From JBKQVT01 sp963727245 (GTDB taxonomy: Bacteria > Planctomycetota > Planctomycetia > Pirellulales > Thermoguttaceae), in assembly GCA_963727245.1 (NCBI GenBank), contig CAVSFO010000004.1, positions 372,001-436,000 of the forward strand: a stretch of 64,000 bases of DNA, given 5' to 3'. Under the pieces are notes generated by a model. The model did no database searches. It was not told the DNA's origin and was given only the letters and a program-made list of their open reading frames with translations. Of this stretch, positions 52,133-61,406 are shown piece by piece. The translations under genes were made by a program, and so were the position numbers. The first letter of the stretch is position 1; the number at the start of each line of letters is the position of its first letter.

Positions 52133-53146
52133 CTAAATCCCTCTTCCCCTGTATTGCCGCAACTCGGCCAGCACGCCGGCCAGATCGGCCGGCAAGGGGG
52201 CCTCGACCTCGATCGGCTGGCCGCTGGCCGGATGCACCAGGCGCAGCCGCCGGGCGTGCAGGGCCTGGCGCGCCAACAGCACCAGGCCGTCCTGCGGATC
52301 GCGGCGGATCTCGCCGCGGGTGATCTCCGCCCGGCCGCCGTATTGGCGGTCGCACAGCACCGGGCAGCCGATATGGCTCAAGTGGACGCGGATCTGGTGC
52401 GTCCGCCCCGTCTTGGGAAGCACCTGGACGGCGGCAAACCCGTCGAACCGCTCCTGGACCTGGTAGAAGGTCTGTGCCGAGCGGGCGGCCGGATCGTCGC
52501 GCCCAATCGCCATCTTCTCGCGCTGCCGGGGATGCACGCCGATCGAGCGATCGATGAAGTCGCGATCGCAATCCGGCTGGCCCGCCACAATGGCAAAATA
52601 CTCCTTCTCGATCGTGCGGTCCTGGAACTGCTTGGCCAGCTTGTGGTGCGCCTGGTCGGTGCGGGCGACGAGGATGACGCCGCTGGTGTCGCGGTCGAGG
52701 CGGTGGACGATGCCGGGGCGGGTCGGCCCGCCGCTCTGGCTCAGGGCCGGGCCGAAGTGGAACTGCAAGGCGCTGGCCAGCGTGCCGGACCAATGCCCAC
52801 GCGCCGGATGGACCACCATGCCCGGCGGCTTGTTGATGACCACCAGGTGCTCGTCCTCGTAGAGGATGTCCAGGGGGATGTTTTCCGGGCGGGGCGACTG
52901 GCGGGGAATCTCCGGCAGCACGATGGTGACGTGCTGGCCGGGGTGCAGGCGGTAGGCGGGCTTGCTGCCGCGGCCGTCCACCCTGGCGCCGCCGGCGGTG
53001 ATGACGCGGCGGAGATGCCCCCGGCTGTAGTCCTGGAAGTGGATGGCCAGGAAGATGTCCAACCGCTGGTCCGCCTCGGTCTGGTCCACCAGCAGCTCGA
53101 TCGGCTCGTCGGAGAGTTGCCCCTCGCTGGGAGCGGTCTTCGTCAT
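52133..53146 (-). CDS. rluD: Large-subunit pseudouridine synthase, RluD-like
   Basis: 337 residues. N-terminal S4 RNA-binding domain (RLDIFLAIHFQDYSRGHLRR), then the RluA-type catalytic domain. The key block is PGIVHRLDRDTSGVILVART with the catalytic Asp (about residues 140-160). KEYFAIVAGQP, KTGRTHQIRVHLSHIG and LVLLARQALHARRLRLVHP are also conserved. It isomerises uridines in 23S rRNA helix 69 in relatives. Close to the expected length of 320-330. Confidence 0.87.
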   Translation of the reverse strand: MTKTAPSEGQLSDEPIELLVDQTEADQRLDIFLAIHFQDYSRGHLRRVITAGGARVDGRGSKPAYRLHPGQHVTIVLPEIPRQSPRPENIPLDILYEDEHLVVINKPPGMVVHPARGHWSGTLASALQFHFGPALSQSGGPTRPGIVHRLDRDTSGVILVARTDQAHHKLAKQFQDRTIEKEYFAIVAGQPDCDRDFIDRSIGVHPRQREKMAIGRDDPAARSAQTFYQVQERFDGFAAVQVLPKTGRTHQIRVHLSHIGCPVLCDRQYGGRAEITRGEIRRDPQDGLVLLARQALHARRLRLVHPASGQPIEVEAPLPADLAGVLAELRQYRGRGI

Positions 53147-53161
53147 GCGGCGGCCAATGCG

Positions 53162-54055
53162 CTACTTCTTCTTCTCGGGGGGCGATGGCGGAGTGATCGG
53201 CGGCGTGGCCGGCGCGGGCTGGCTACTCGACGTGCCCCCGGTGAGATCAAAATTCAAACTGTCCGGCGGCGTGGTTGGAGGCGTGATCGGCGGCGTCTGC
53301 GGCGCGGTCGCCTTGGCGTCCTTCGGCGCCTGCTCGTCGCGATTGGAGCGGAACGGCGAGTCCTTCAGACTGGGCATCTGCGGCTCCTCCAGGCTGCCGG
53401 GGTCGGAAAGGCTCGACTTGCTGGGCAACCCGATGTCGTTGCCGTAGTCGGGCTTGGGGTCGAAGCGGGCGAACTCATCGTAGAATTCCCTGGTCGCCGG
53501 CTTGCGCAAGTCTGCCAAGCGCCTGGCGGCGTCCTTGGCGCAGGCCCCGTCGGGCCATTGCTCTTGGACCTCCTTGTACGCCTCGGTGGCCTCTTTAAGC
53601 TTGCCTTCGGTTTCCAGGGCGCGTGCCCATCCGAAGGTCGCCCGCTCCCGGAGCATGGGCGACGGGGCATTGTTCCGCACGAGGTCGTAAAACGTGACGG
53701 CGTCGGCCAACTGCTGATTGGCCGTGGCCCGATTGACGAACCGCTGCTGCTGGCCCTCGATGAGGGCGGCGTCAGCCTTGCGGATTCCCGCCCAAGCGCC
53801 GATCGCCGTGCCCGGCTGCTTACCGGCCAGGTTGGCCCAGTCATTGGGATTATTTCCCATGGTCAGTTCCTTGAAGGCGGCGGCGGACGCCCCGGCCCCG
53901 CGCTCCAGCAAGACGTAGCCGACCGCGATCAGCAGCCCTGCCAGGAGAACGACGCCCAGCAGGGTGGTCTGATAAGGCCGGATCCATTCGATGATTCCCC
54001 CCAGCCAGTCGGCCAGGGCGTTGGTATGAAGTTCGTGTCGCCGCTCGCTTTTCAT
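53162..54055 (-). CDS. Membrane-anchored TPR-like protein (YfgM/PF09976 type)
   Basis: 297 residues from MKSERRHELHTNALADWLGG. One membrane helix (TTLLGVVLLAGLLIAVGYVL, about 30-50) is preceded by a Trp-rich amphipathic stretch. A TPR-like helical domain follows (about 55-205: QQLADAVTFYDLVRNNAPSP, ERATFGWARALETEGKLKEA, TEAYKEVQEQWPDGACAKDA). The C-terminal 90 residues are a Pro/Thr/Ser-rich linker (ITPPTTPPDSLNFDL). YfgM-like proteins assist exported proteins. Assignment is by shape, and the linker is unusual. It shares an intergenic gap with the divergent helicase gene. Confidence 0.65.
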   Translation of the reverse strand: MKSERRHELHTNALADWLGGIIEWIRPYQTTLLGVVLLAGLLIAVGYVLLERGAGASAAAFKELTMGNNPNDWANLAGKQPGTAIGAWAGIRKADAALIEGQQQRFVNRATANQQLADAVTFYDLVRNNAPSPMLRERATFGWARALETEGKLKEATEAYKEVQEQWPDGACAKDAARRLADLRKPATREFYDEFARFDPKPDYGNDIGLPSKSSLSDPGSLEEPQMPSLKDSPFRSNRDEQAPKDAKATAPQTPPITPPTTPPDSLNFDLTGGTSSSQPAPATPPITPPSPPEKKK

Positions 54056-54206
54056 GATGGGTCGTCCGGAGATCGTGTTGAACTGTCGAGGAACAAGACA
54101 GTATATGGGCCTCGGCCGAGGGGTGTCAAGGTCAGGAAAAAAATGGCCGCGGCCGCGGGGGTGTCCCCCTTCCCCGGCCGACCGCCGCCACGTACGATCC
54201 ACAAGG

Positions 54207-56192
54207 ATGGACCTGAATCCGGCACAAGCTGAAGCCGTGCACACGCTCTCGGGGCCGCTGCTGGTCTTGGCCGGCGCCGGCACCGGCAAGACGCGCGTGG
54301 TGACCTATCGCATCGCCGAGCTGATCCGCCGCCGCACGCCGCCCGACCGCATCCTCGCCGTCACCTTCACTAACAAGGCCGCCGACGAAATGCAACAGCG
54401 CGCCGCCACCCTGCTGGGCAAGCGGTCGGAGCGGAAACCGGAGATTTCCACTTTCCACTCCCTCTGCGTGCGGATCCTCCGCCGCCACATTACCCAGCTC
54501 GGCTACCCGGCCGCCTTCGCCATCTACGACCGCGGCGACCAGGAGGGCGTCGCCCGCGCGGCCCTGCGGGAAATCAAGGCCGCCGAGGGCCTGCTGCGGC
54601 CGGGCGAGCTGCTCTATTTCATCGGCCGCTGGAAGACGGCCGGCTTCCGCCCCGAGCAGGCGGCCTCGCTGGCCCAGAGCGACAAGGAGCACCTGGCGGC
54701 CTCGGCCTACCGCCGCTACCAGAACGCCCTGAAGACGGTCGGGGCCGTCGATTTCGACGACTTGCTGCTGTTGGTCGAGGAACTCTTCCGCCGGGCGGCC
54801 AAGGTCCGCGCCGCCGAGGCCGGCCGCTTCGACCACCTCCTGGTCGACGAATACCAGGACACCAACGGCAGCCAATACCGCATCGTCAAGGCGCTGGCCG
54901 CCGACCATCGCAACCTCTGCGTCGTCGGCGACGACGACCAGTCCATCTACGGCTGGCGCGGCGCCGAGGTCACGCACATCCTCGGCTTCCAAAAGGACTG
55001 GCCCGACGCCAAGATTATCCGCCTCGAAACCAACTACCGCTCGACCCGCGAAATCGTCGCCTGGGCCAATCGGCTCATCGCCTTCAACCGCCTCCGCCAC
55101 GCCAAGGTGCTCCGCGCCACCGTCGACGGCCAGCCGCCCCGCGTGCTGCAACTGGAGGACGAGATCAAGGAAGCCAAGACCGTGGTGGACGAGATCGCCG
55201 CCCGCGCCGGCCAACCCAAAGGCCAGCCCCGCGACTTCGCCATCCTCTGCCGGACCAACGAGCAGCCCCGGGCGTTCGAGATGGAACTCCGCCGCGCCAA
55301 GGTTCCCTATGTCCTGTTGGGCGGCATGTCGTTCTACGACCGCAAGGAGGTGCGCGACATCCTCGCCTATCTCAAGTTCCTGGCGAACCCCCGCGACGAA
55401 GTCTCGCTGCTGCGGATCATCAACACGCCGGCCCGCGGCATCGGGGCCAGTGCCGTCAAGCGGCTGATGGAGCAGGCCATCGGCCGGGGCAAGCCGCTTT
55501 GGGAAGTGCTTCCAGAGGCCGGGCTGCCGGCGGTGGAAAAGTTTCGCGCCCTGGCGGGGCGTTTCCAGCAGCGGTTCCAGAAGGGGCCTTTGCCAGAGGC
55601 CGTCCGCGCCCTGGTCGCCGAGATCGACTACCGCAGCGAATTGACCCGGCTCTACCCGGACGCCAACGAGCAGGAAAGCCGCTGGCAGGCCGTCGAAGAG
55701 CTGGTCAACGCCGTGGCCGGCTATGCCAAGCGGGCGGCCCAGCCCACGCTGGCCGGCTTCTTGCAGGAGGTCGCGCTGACGGGCAACGAACAGGAGAAGG
55801 ACAAGGACTCGCAACTCCAGCGCAACGCCGTGGCGCTGATGACGCTTCACTCGGCCAAGGGGCTGGAGTTCCCCGAGGTCTACATGGTGGGCATGGAAGA
55901 GGGGATGTTGCCCCATGCCAAGTCGATCGCCGGCAACGAGTCGGCCGTGGACGAAGAGCGGCGCTTGTGCTATGTCGGCGTCACCCGCGCCCAGCGGCGG
56001 CTGACGCTGACGATGGCCTTGAGCCGCCTGAAGTGGGGCAAACCGCGGCCGACCATTCCCAGCCGCTTTCTCTACGAATTGATGGGGAAGGCCGACAACC
56101 CCAATTACCTGGCCGCCAAGCAGCAGCGGCCGCGCAAAGCCGCCTCGGCGGCCGGTAAGCCGCCGAGCCGACGACCCGGCCCCCCCAGGTAA
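54207..56192 (+). CDS. UvrD/Rep/PcrA-type ATP-dependent DNA helicase
   Basis: 661 residues from MDLNPAQAEAVHTLSGPLLV. Superfamily 1A 3'-5' helicase for replication and repair. Walker A GAGTGKTR, motif Ia TFTNKAADEM, motif Ib STFHSLC, motif II LLVDEYQDTN, motif III VVGDDDQSIYGWRGA, motif IV RLETNYRST, motif V MTLHSAKGLEFPEVYM and motif VI YVGVTRAQRRL are all present. The C-terminal 40 residues are basic and Pro-rich, shorter than the RNA-polymerase-binding end of PcrA; Rep is equally possible. The ORF runs through without breaks. Confidence 0.92.
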   Translation: MDLNPAQAEAVHTLSGPLLVLAGAGTGKTRVVTYRIAELIRRRTPPDRILAVTFTNKAADEMQQRAATLLGKRSERKPEISTFHSLCVRILRRHITQLGYPAAFAIYDRGDQEGVARAALREIKAAEGLLRPGELLYFIGRWKTAGFRPEQAASLAQSDKEHLAASAYRRYQNALKTVGAVDFDDLLLLVEELFRRAAKVRAAEAGRFDHLLVDEYQDTNGSQYRIVKALAADHRNLCVVGDDDQSIYGWRGAEVTHILGFQKDWPDAKIIRLETNYRSTREIVAWANRLIAFNRLRHAKVLRATVDGQPPRVLQLEDEIKEAKTVVDEIAARAGQPKGQPRDFAILCRTNEQPRAFEMELRRAKVPYVLLGGMSFYDRKEVRDILAYLKFLANPRDEVSLLRIINTPARGIGASAVKRLMEQAIGRGKPLWEVLPEAGLPAVEKFRALAGRFQQRFQKGPLPEAVRALVAEIDYRSELTRLYPDANEQESRWQAVEELVNAVAGYAKRAAQPTLAGFLQEVALTGNEQEKDKDSQLQRNAVALMTLHSAKGLEFPEVYMVGMEEGMLPHAKSIAGNESAVDEERRLCYVGVTRAQRRLTLTMALSRLKWGKPRPTIPSRFLYELMGKADNPNYLAAKQQRPRKAASAAGKPPSRRPGPPR

Positions 56193-56221
56193 AGCCGGCA
56201 CGGCGAAAACCTTCTCATTTC

Positions 56222-56287
56222 GGGGTGCCACTGCTGGCTTGCCCAGCGGTGGTTCCGCACTGCTGGACGAGCCAGCAGTGGCACCCG
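56222..56287. repeat. Palindromic element, family B2
   Basis: gggtgccactgctggcttgc ccagcggtgg opposes gctggacgagccagcagtgg caccc. Confidence 0.65.
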
Positions 56288-56297
56288 GCGCGGGCGC

Positions 56298-56356
56298 CCG
56301 CCCGTTGCAAACGGCGGGCTTTTCTCGCCGGCAGAAACTCTCTGAAGCTCGTGCTA
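56298..56356 (-). terminator. Family K 3' element with hairpin, DUF1573 gene
   Basis: Minus strand: TAGcacgagcttcagagagt, ttctgccggcgagaaaagcc, then the hairpin cgccgtttgcaacgggcgg g. Very close to 37338-37398; in both places the element starts exactly at the stop codon. Confidence 0.6.
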
Positions 56357-57409
56357 GAGGCCGGCGGCGGCAGAAGGCTTGACGGTCTCTGCCGGCGGCG
56401 CGATGTCCACGCTCACGACGACTTCGATGGTCGGCTTGCCCGGCGCGTCGGTCGCAATGCGGAGGGTCGTGCTGGCGCGGCCGGCCAGGTCGCCGGCGGC
56501 CGCGGTAAAGGTCACGGGGAGCCGGTGCAGGGTGTTGGCTCCCGCCGGCGGCTGGCACTGGAATCGCTTGTCGGTGGACTCCACGCGGAGGATGCGCAAG
56601 GGAGTGTTGCCGTGGACGATCAAGGGCCGGGTGATGGCCTGGCCCGGGGCCGTGGGCGGCAGCAGCATCGGCGAGGGATAGACGGTCACCGCCGGCTGGA
56701 TCGTGGCCTCGACCGGCACGGGGACGCGTGCCGCCTGGAGGTTGGCGTCGTTGGTGACCAGGATCAGGTCGTCGCGGACGTAGCCCGCCGGCGCTGTCCT
56801 TGAGCGTCACCAGCAGATCGTAGTCGACGCGCCAGACGGTGCCGATGGGGGCGCGCGATTTTTCCACGACCTGGGCCGACAGGTTCGGGATCGGGCTCTC
56901 GACGCGGACGATCTGCCAGTTGCTGCGGCCGGCGTAGCTGACCGCCACTTGCTGCCGGGAGACGCTGCCTTGCGCAACGGCGCCGAACTCGACTGCCCCC
57001 GGTTGCACGACCACGTCGCCGCGAATGTTGCAATGGATCTGCAACTGGACTTCCGCCGGAAAGGGCTTGTCGAATTTCACCTTGATCGTGGCGTCCTTGC
57101 GCCCAGGAACTGGCGGGTGTCGACGGTGACGATCAGCTCCGCCTTGTCCCAGGTCTTCAGAAAATCCTTGGTCAACTGGGGCGCGGTGCACCCGCAACTG
57201 GACTGCACCGACGCGATGTGGGCGTCCTCCACATAGACGTTTTCGATGGTGAAGCGGTGTTCGACCTTGGCGCCGCGGGCGACGGTGCGGAAATCGTAGC
57301 TGGTGTGGTCGAACATCTCGTTGGCCCATTGTTGTCCCGGCGCCGTCGCAGCCGAGGCCAACAAGACCAATGCCAGGCCGCAGCCCGGCAACCAGGATTT
57401 CCGCGCCAT
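56354..57409 (-). CDS. DUF1573 secreted protein, two frameshifts
   Basis: About 352 residues once joined. Signal peptide LPGCGLALVLLASAATAPGQ, then the DUF1573 domain, an immunoglobulin-like fold found in extracytoplasmic proteins. NEMFDHTSYDFRTVARGAKV, then FTIENVYVEDAHIASVQSSC and GCTAPQ hold the typical S-C-G-C-T. Breaks near 57103 and 56795 separate the first part from VKFDKPFPAEVQLQIHC and from the last 120 residues (VEATIQPAVTVYPSPMLLPP to TIEVVVSVDIAPPAETV). Each is cured by about one base. Function unknown; the family is widely duplicated in Bacteroidetes and planctomycetes. Confidence 0.78.
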
Positions 57410-57430
57410 GACAAGCCTCTTCAGGCCACC

Positions 57431-57566
57431 CGTGCCGTGAAAAAAACCATCCCTCCCTGAAACAGCAGGTCAGGCACTCTGTGCCTGACGGCCATGGGAA
57501 GGCGAAATGTCAGGCACGGTGTGCCTGACCTACCAAGCCATCCGTGCCGTGAAAAAAACCATCCCC
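57431..57566. repeat. Family C palindrome flanked by 24-bp direct repeats
   Basis: ccgtgccgtgaaaaaaacca tccc occurs at 57431-57454 and again at 57542-57565. Between them lies a family C palindrome (ggtcaggcactctgtgcctg acggcc ... tgtcaggcacggtgtgcctg acctacc; 57467-57534). The arrangement suggests insertion with duplication of the target. Confidence 0.75.
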
Positions 57567-57595
57567 ATGTAGTATGCCAAAGCGCCGCTCGGGTG

Positions 57596-58147
57596 TCAAC
57601 CGAACCAGAGCAGGACGCCGTTGGCGAAGAACAGAACGCCCACCAGGCCGAAGACCATCGCCAGGTGCCAGAACAGCTTCCGCCGCGTCAGCACGGCGAT
57701 GGCCCCGATGGCAATGGCCAACTGGAACATGGTCACGCCGGGGGCCAGGGCCTCGTGGTGCCTCATGTGCACCTCGGAGGCGCGCTCGTGCGCTTCGGCG
57801 GACGCCTGGATTTCTTTCTGCTCGTGCTGGTATTTCTCCGCTTGCTCGCGGTCCGCGGGGCTGACGGTCTTGCCGAATGCCCGCAGCATGTCGGTCTTGG
57901 CGGCCAGCACGGCCCCCTTGATTCCCTTGGCCTGGTAGTAGCCCCAGTCGTCGGCAGACTTGATTTGTTCGGTCATGGCTTTGACGGCGTAATGCTCGGA
58001 CATCAAGGCGTTGACGGCGGCGCAGGCGGCCAGGATGGCGGCGGTCAGGGCCACGCCCATGATCCAACTCTCCAGGGCGGCGTGGGCATGGTGCTCGATC
58101 GTTTCCTGCGATTCTTCCAGGGGGACTTCGGGCGGTTCCATCGACAT
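57596..58147 (-). CDS. DUF4337 domain membrane protein
   Basis: 183 residues. The N-terminus EVPLEESQETIEHHAHAALE is acidic; a first helix (WIMGVALTAAILAACAAVNA) is followed by a soluble helical region (SADDWGYYQAKGIKGAVLAA to EQKEIQASAEAHERASEVHM), then two closing membrane helices (TMFQLAIAIGAIAVL and LAMVFGLVGVLFFANGVLLW). The motif D-D-W-G-Y-Y-Q-A-K is the DUF4337 hallmark. Function is unknown. It is 12 bases after the 899-residue gene and surely co-transcribed. Confidence 0.85.
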   Translation of the reverse strand: MSMEPPEVPLEESQETIEHHAHAALESWIMGVALTAAILAACAAVNALMSEHYAVKAMTEQIKSADDWGYYQAKGIKGAVLAAKTDMLRAFGKTVSPADREQAEKYQHEQKEIQASAEAHERASEVHMRHHEALAPGVTMFQLAIAIGAIAVLTRRKLFWHLAMVFGLVGVLFFANGVLLWFG

Positions 58148-58159
58148 GCTCGTTTCTCC

Positions 58160-60859
58160 TTATTTCTTCACCGGCAGTTGCATGATGATGTCGGCGTGGG
58201 CCGAGAGCGAGTCGGCGATGATCGTGGCCTCCAGGTCCAGGCCGCGGAACCAATTCAGCGGCGGCGCCAGGTAGCCCGGCGGGGGCTCGGTCCCCGCAGC
58301 GGCGCCCCGCGGGCCTTCCGCTTCCAGGGCGGTCGAGGTCCAGACGGCGGGCCCCTCGGGCGTCTTCCGCAGCACGTACTTGCCGCCCAGGGGGCAGATC
58401 AACTTGGCCGCCAACAGCGACTCGGCCGCGCGGCGGCAGTCCTCCGGCGGCACGTGCAATTGCTGCTCCAACGCGTGCAGCAGGCGGAGGTTGCCCAAGG
58501 CGGTCTCGCGCGTGCGGGAGTAGCCCCAACGATTCACGGCCGGCATCACGCGGGCTTGCGAAACGTCGCCGACGTGCAGCCATGCCTGGGCGGGCCGCGG
58601 CCGCTCCTCCCAGCGGAGCTGCGGCGTGACCGTGGCCAACACCTCCTGCTGGAAGGAATACACGGTGAAGCGATCCCATTGCCGCCGCCACAGCCCCAGC
58701 ACGTTGGTGGAATAGCCGGCCGGGTCTGCGGGCGCGGGAATGGTGGCGTCCAATATCGACAGCAGGCCGAGCTGGCCGTAGCAGCCGACGTAACCGATGA
58801 GCACGTTGCGGAAGCGATCCCAGATCGCACCGGGACCGCTCAGCATGTCGCCCGGCGCGCCGATGTCGCGGAGTCCGCCGAAGAGCCGCTGGTCGCGGAG
58901 CACCAGTTCCAGGGCGGCCATGTCGCCGGACACGGGGGCCAGGGCGGTCTTGTCGGCGGCGCCGACCCACTGGGCGAAGAAATCGAAATGCTTGCGGTCC
59001 AGCGGGGTCATGCGGACGTCCAGCACGATGCGCTCGCGCCGGTCCGGCAGGCCCTGGCGCTTCAGGGCGATCAGCACGGGATCGAGCCGGCCCCACTGGG
59101 AGCGGTAGTATTCGGCGAAGTTGCGGTAGGAGGTGGCCTCCGCCGCCGTGACACGCTGGAGCGGCACGTCGGGCGCCGGCAGCATCTGGCCGCGCCGGCC
59201 GCGCAGTTGATCGTAGACCTCGCCGCCGCTCAGCACGGCCCGGCTACCGTCGGGCCGGGGGCCGAAATCGGCCGGCAGTAGGCCGCCGGCGACCAATTGC
59301 TCGATGCTCGCGTCGTGGCGGCCCTCGGCGGTCGAGGCCAACCGCGCCAGTTCCACCAACTCGATGTCGGCGACCGCCTCCAGGCGGCGCATCGTTTCCA
59401 CCCGGTAGCGCGGGCCGGTGATGTTGCGGAAGAACGCGTCGGACAAATAGACGAACACCGTGTCGTCGTGCGCCAGGGGCATGATCGTCCGGGCGTGGCG
59501 GAATTCCCGCGTCGCCCCCAGCGATCCGCCGCCCTTGCCCACTTGCAGGAACCGCTCGGCCAGCGCCCGCGACGAGGTGACGAAATGATAGTCGCCGCTC
59601 TGGGCGTAATAGGAGCGGACCGCGCCGTCGGGCGAGCTGATCAGCGAGACCTCCTGGCCGGCGATCTTGAGCTTTTGCTCACTCACGCCGCCGCGGGCCA
59701 GCCGCTTGCTCCGTTCCGACGACAGGTCGGCGCCCAGCACGAAGTTATTGCGGGCCTCGAAGAGGAAGCCGTAGGCCGCCCCCTCGCGAAAGAACATGTC
59801 GCTGCCGATGATGGCCACGTCGGAGATGACCGTATCGCCCAGCAGCCGCGACAGCTCGGTCTGGCGCAGGATGAGCTGGTCCTGCATGCGCTCATCGCGG
59901 CCGTAGTCCAGGCCCCGCTGGGCGACCAGGTTTTGCAGGTCGCCGCCCCAGGTCTCCATGGTGTCTTGCAGCCAGAGGAAATTGCTGAAGCTGCCGAAGC
60001 GGACGTAAAAACACTGGGCCGGCACGTGCAGGGCGATCGGCTCGACCGCCACCTTGGCCGGCGGCTCGGGCACTTCCAGCGGCGGCGGATCGATCGGCGC
60101 GGGCAGCGGCTGGTCGGCCGCCAGGGCCAGGTTGGTCATGCCCAGGATGCGATCCTGCTCCAGCGCGATGAGGATCGATTCGGTCTCCATCATCACGCCG
60201 GCCTCGTGCTCCAGCCGGGCGTAGCCCGAGGGCGTTTGCTTCGCTTCCGGCAGCCGCAGGTTCAGCCGCCGCGCCAAGGTGGTCGCCAGGTAATTGTCCA
60301 GCAGCGGCGGATAGTCGGGCTTGGTGCCGAACAGGCGCGGCGGCGGGCAGTAGTCGCGCCACCATGCCTCCAGCCAGGCCCGCTGCAAGACCGCATCGTG
60401 CCGCGGCACCACCTGAAGGGGCAGCGGCGTCCGCGCTTGCAGCGTCAGCTCCAGCGGGCCCTCGCCGCGAAAGAGGAAGTAGATCACCGTCCGGGGCGGG
60501 CGGTTGGCCAGCAAGTCGCGGACCAGGCCGCCGACGTTCTGGCGGATCGGTCCGCCCTGAAGCAGCGGCGCACCGGCGCCGAGGATTTCCTTCACCACCG
60601 GGCCGAGCACCGCGCTGCGCAGGGCCGGATAGAGCACCCGGCCCTCCTTGTCGCTCAGGCCCAGGCCGTCGATTCCCAGGGGTGCGGGCAGGAGCCCTTC
60701 GGGCAGATCGAGGGTGATGCGGCCGACGCCCAGCGGGTTTCCGGCGACGGCCTCGACCTCGACGTGGGGGAGCTGGGCCAATGCCTCGCCCGCCGGCATG
60801 GCCGCCCACAGAATCATGGCCGCCACGGAAATGCCGATCCTGCTGACACGCAATCGCAT
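58160..60859 (-). CDS. Large secreted protein, unknown function
   Basis: 899 residues. The start at 60859 gives the best distance (7 bases) from AAGGAG; 60865 is possible. Signal peptide ISVAAMILWAAMPAGEALA. The body is an even mixture of helix and strand with no low complexity. Landmarks: EVEAVAGNPLGVGRITLDLP near the N-terminus, YFLFRGEGPLELTLQARTPL, FYVRFGSFSNFLWLQDTMET (about 300), HFVTSSRALAERFLQVGKGG (about 425), MLPAPDVPLQRVTAAEATSY, and IIADSLSAHADIIMQLPV at the end. These blocks vaguely resemble DUF3352-type proteins that share the residue pattern SRALAE. I do not recognise the family with confidence. It is the first gene of an operon with DUF4337, behind a family E leader. Confidence 0.65.
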   Translation of the reverse strand: MRLRVSRIGISVAAMILWAAMPAGEALAQLPHVEVEAVAGNPLGVGRITLDLPEGLLPAPLGIDGLGLSDKEGRVLYPALRSAVLGPVVKEILGAGAPLLQGGPIRQNVGGLVRDLLANRPPRTVIYFLFRGEGPLELTLQARTPLPLQVVPRHDAVLQRAWLEAWWRDYCPPPRLFGTKPDYPPLLDNYLATTLARRLNLRLPEAKQTPSGYARLEHEAGVMMETESILIALEQDRILGMTNLALAADQPLPAPIDPPPLEVPEPPAKVAVEPIALHVPAQCFYVRFGSFSNFLWLQDTMETWGGDLQNLVAQRGLDYGRDERMQDQLILRQTELSRLLGDTVISDVAIIGSDMFFREGAAYGFLFEARNNFVLGADLSSERSKRLARGGVSEQKLKIAGQEVSLISSPDGAVRSYYAQSGDYHFVTSSRALAERFLQVGKGGGSLGATREFRHARTIMPLAHDDTVFVYLSDAFFRNITGPRYRVETMRRLEAVADIELVELARLASTAEGRHDASIEQLVAGGLLPADFGPRPDGSRAVLSGGEVYDQLRGRRGQMLPAPDVPLQRVTAAEATSYRNFAEYYRSQWGRLDPVLIALKRQGLPDRRERIVLDVRMTPLDRKHFDFFAQWVGAADKTALAPVSGDMAALELVLRDQRLFGGLRDIGAPGDMLSGPGAIWDRFRNVLIGYVGCYGQLGLLSILDATIPAPADPAGYSTNVLGLWRRQWDRFTVYSFQQEVLATVTPQLRWEERPRPAQAWLHVGDVSQARVMPAVNRWGYSRTRETALGNLRLLHALEQQLHVPPEDCRRAAESLLAAKLICPLGGKYVLRKTPEGPAVWTSTALEAEGPRGAAAGTEPPPGYLAPPLNWFRGLDLEATIIADSLSAHADIIMQLPVKK

Positions 60860-60923
60860 AGTCATTCTCCTTCCGCCCGGTAAAGGGCCAGGGGCCCCGG
60901 TCAACCGGGGGCTGACGCCGCCG

Positions 60924-61001
60924 TTGTTGCACACAAGCCGTTCTTCCCCGCCACGTCCCGCAGGGACGTTCGATAATAGCCCAGCGATTCATCGCTGGGT
61001 A
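60924..61001 (-). repeat. Family E element upstream of the 899-residue gene
   Basis: gttgttgcacacaagccgtt cttcccc, gtcccgcagggacg, ttcgataatagcccagcgat and tcatcgctgggta, in the same orientation to the gene as at 26394-26470. An outer pair (gttgttgcacacaag with cttgtgtgtaacaac at 61102-61116) encloses a second palindrome at 61025-61075. Confidence 0.65.
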
Positions 61002-61406
61002 GGCGGGCAACCTACCGTTTCCGTCAGTCCCGTAGGGACGGCTGAACTCCCGGAATTCGGCCGTCCCTACGGGACTTGATTGTTAGAATTCCTCCGACCG
61101 ACTTGTGTGTAACAACGGGGGCTCACGCCCCCGGGCTCGTGTCTGCCGGTAGCAGACCGCGACATTGTTGTAATGGTATTAGGGGCGGACCTCAAGGGCA
61201 GCCCCCCTATGTCACGGGTCTGGCAACTCCACCTGTCAAAAAGAATCCGAGATTCTTTTGCGCCGGCACAGGGCCGGCGGGCCAAGCTGTTGTGGAAATC
61301 GCCGAAATCGAGGATACTATGGGTTGGCGTGGTGGACGGGCCAAGAGGCGATCCGTGCCGGTTTGGGGGCCCCGGGGCTCGATAGCGCAACCAGGAGGGC
61401 GAGGGC
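61002..61406. other. Repeat-filled gap, no gene
   Basis: A palindrome agtcccgtagggacggctga (61026) opposes ttcggccgtccctacgggac (61055), and gggggctcacgcccccgggc follows at 61119. Beyond 61150 I see no structure except a weak ribosome site ahead of 61407. Confidence 0.4.

Noticed and set aside
54132..57329. 1065-residue minus-strand frame opposite the helicase
   Set aside because: Only its first part overlaps the DUF1573 gene by frameshift; the rest is a shadow of the helicase.
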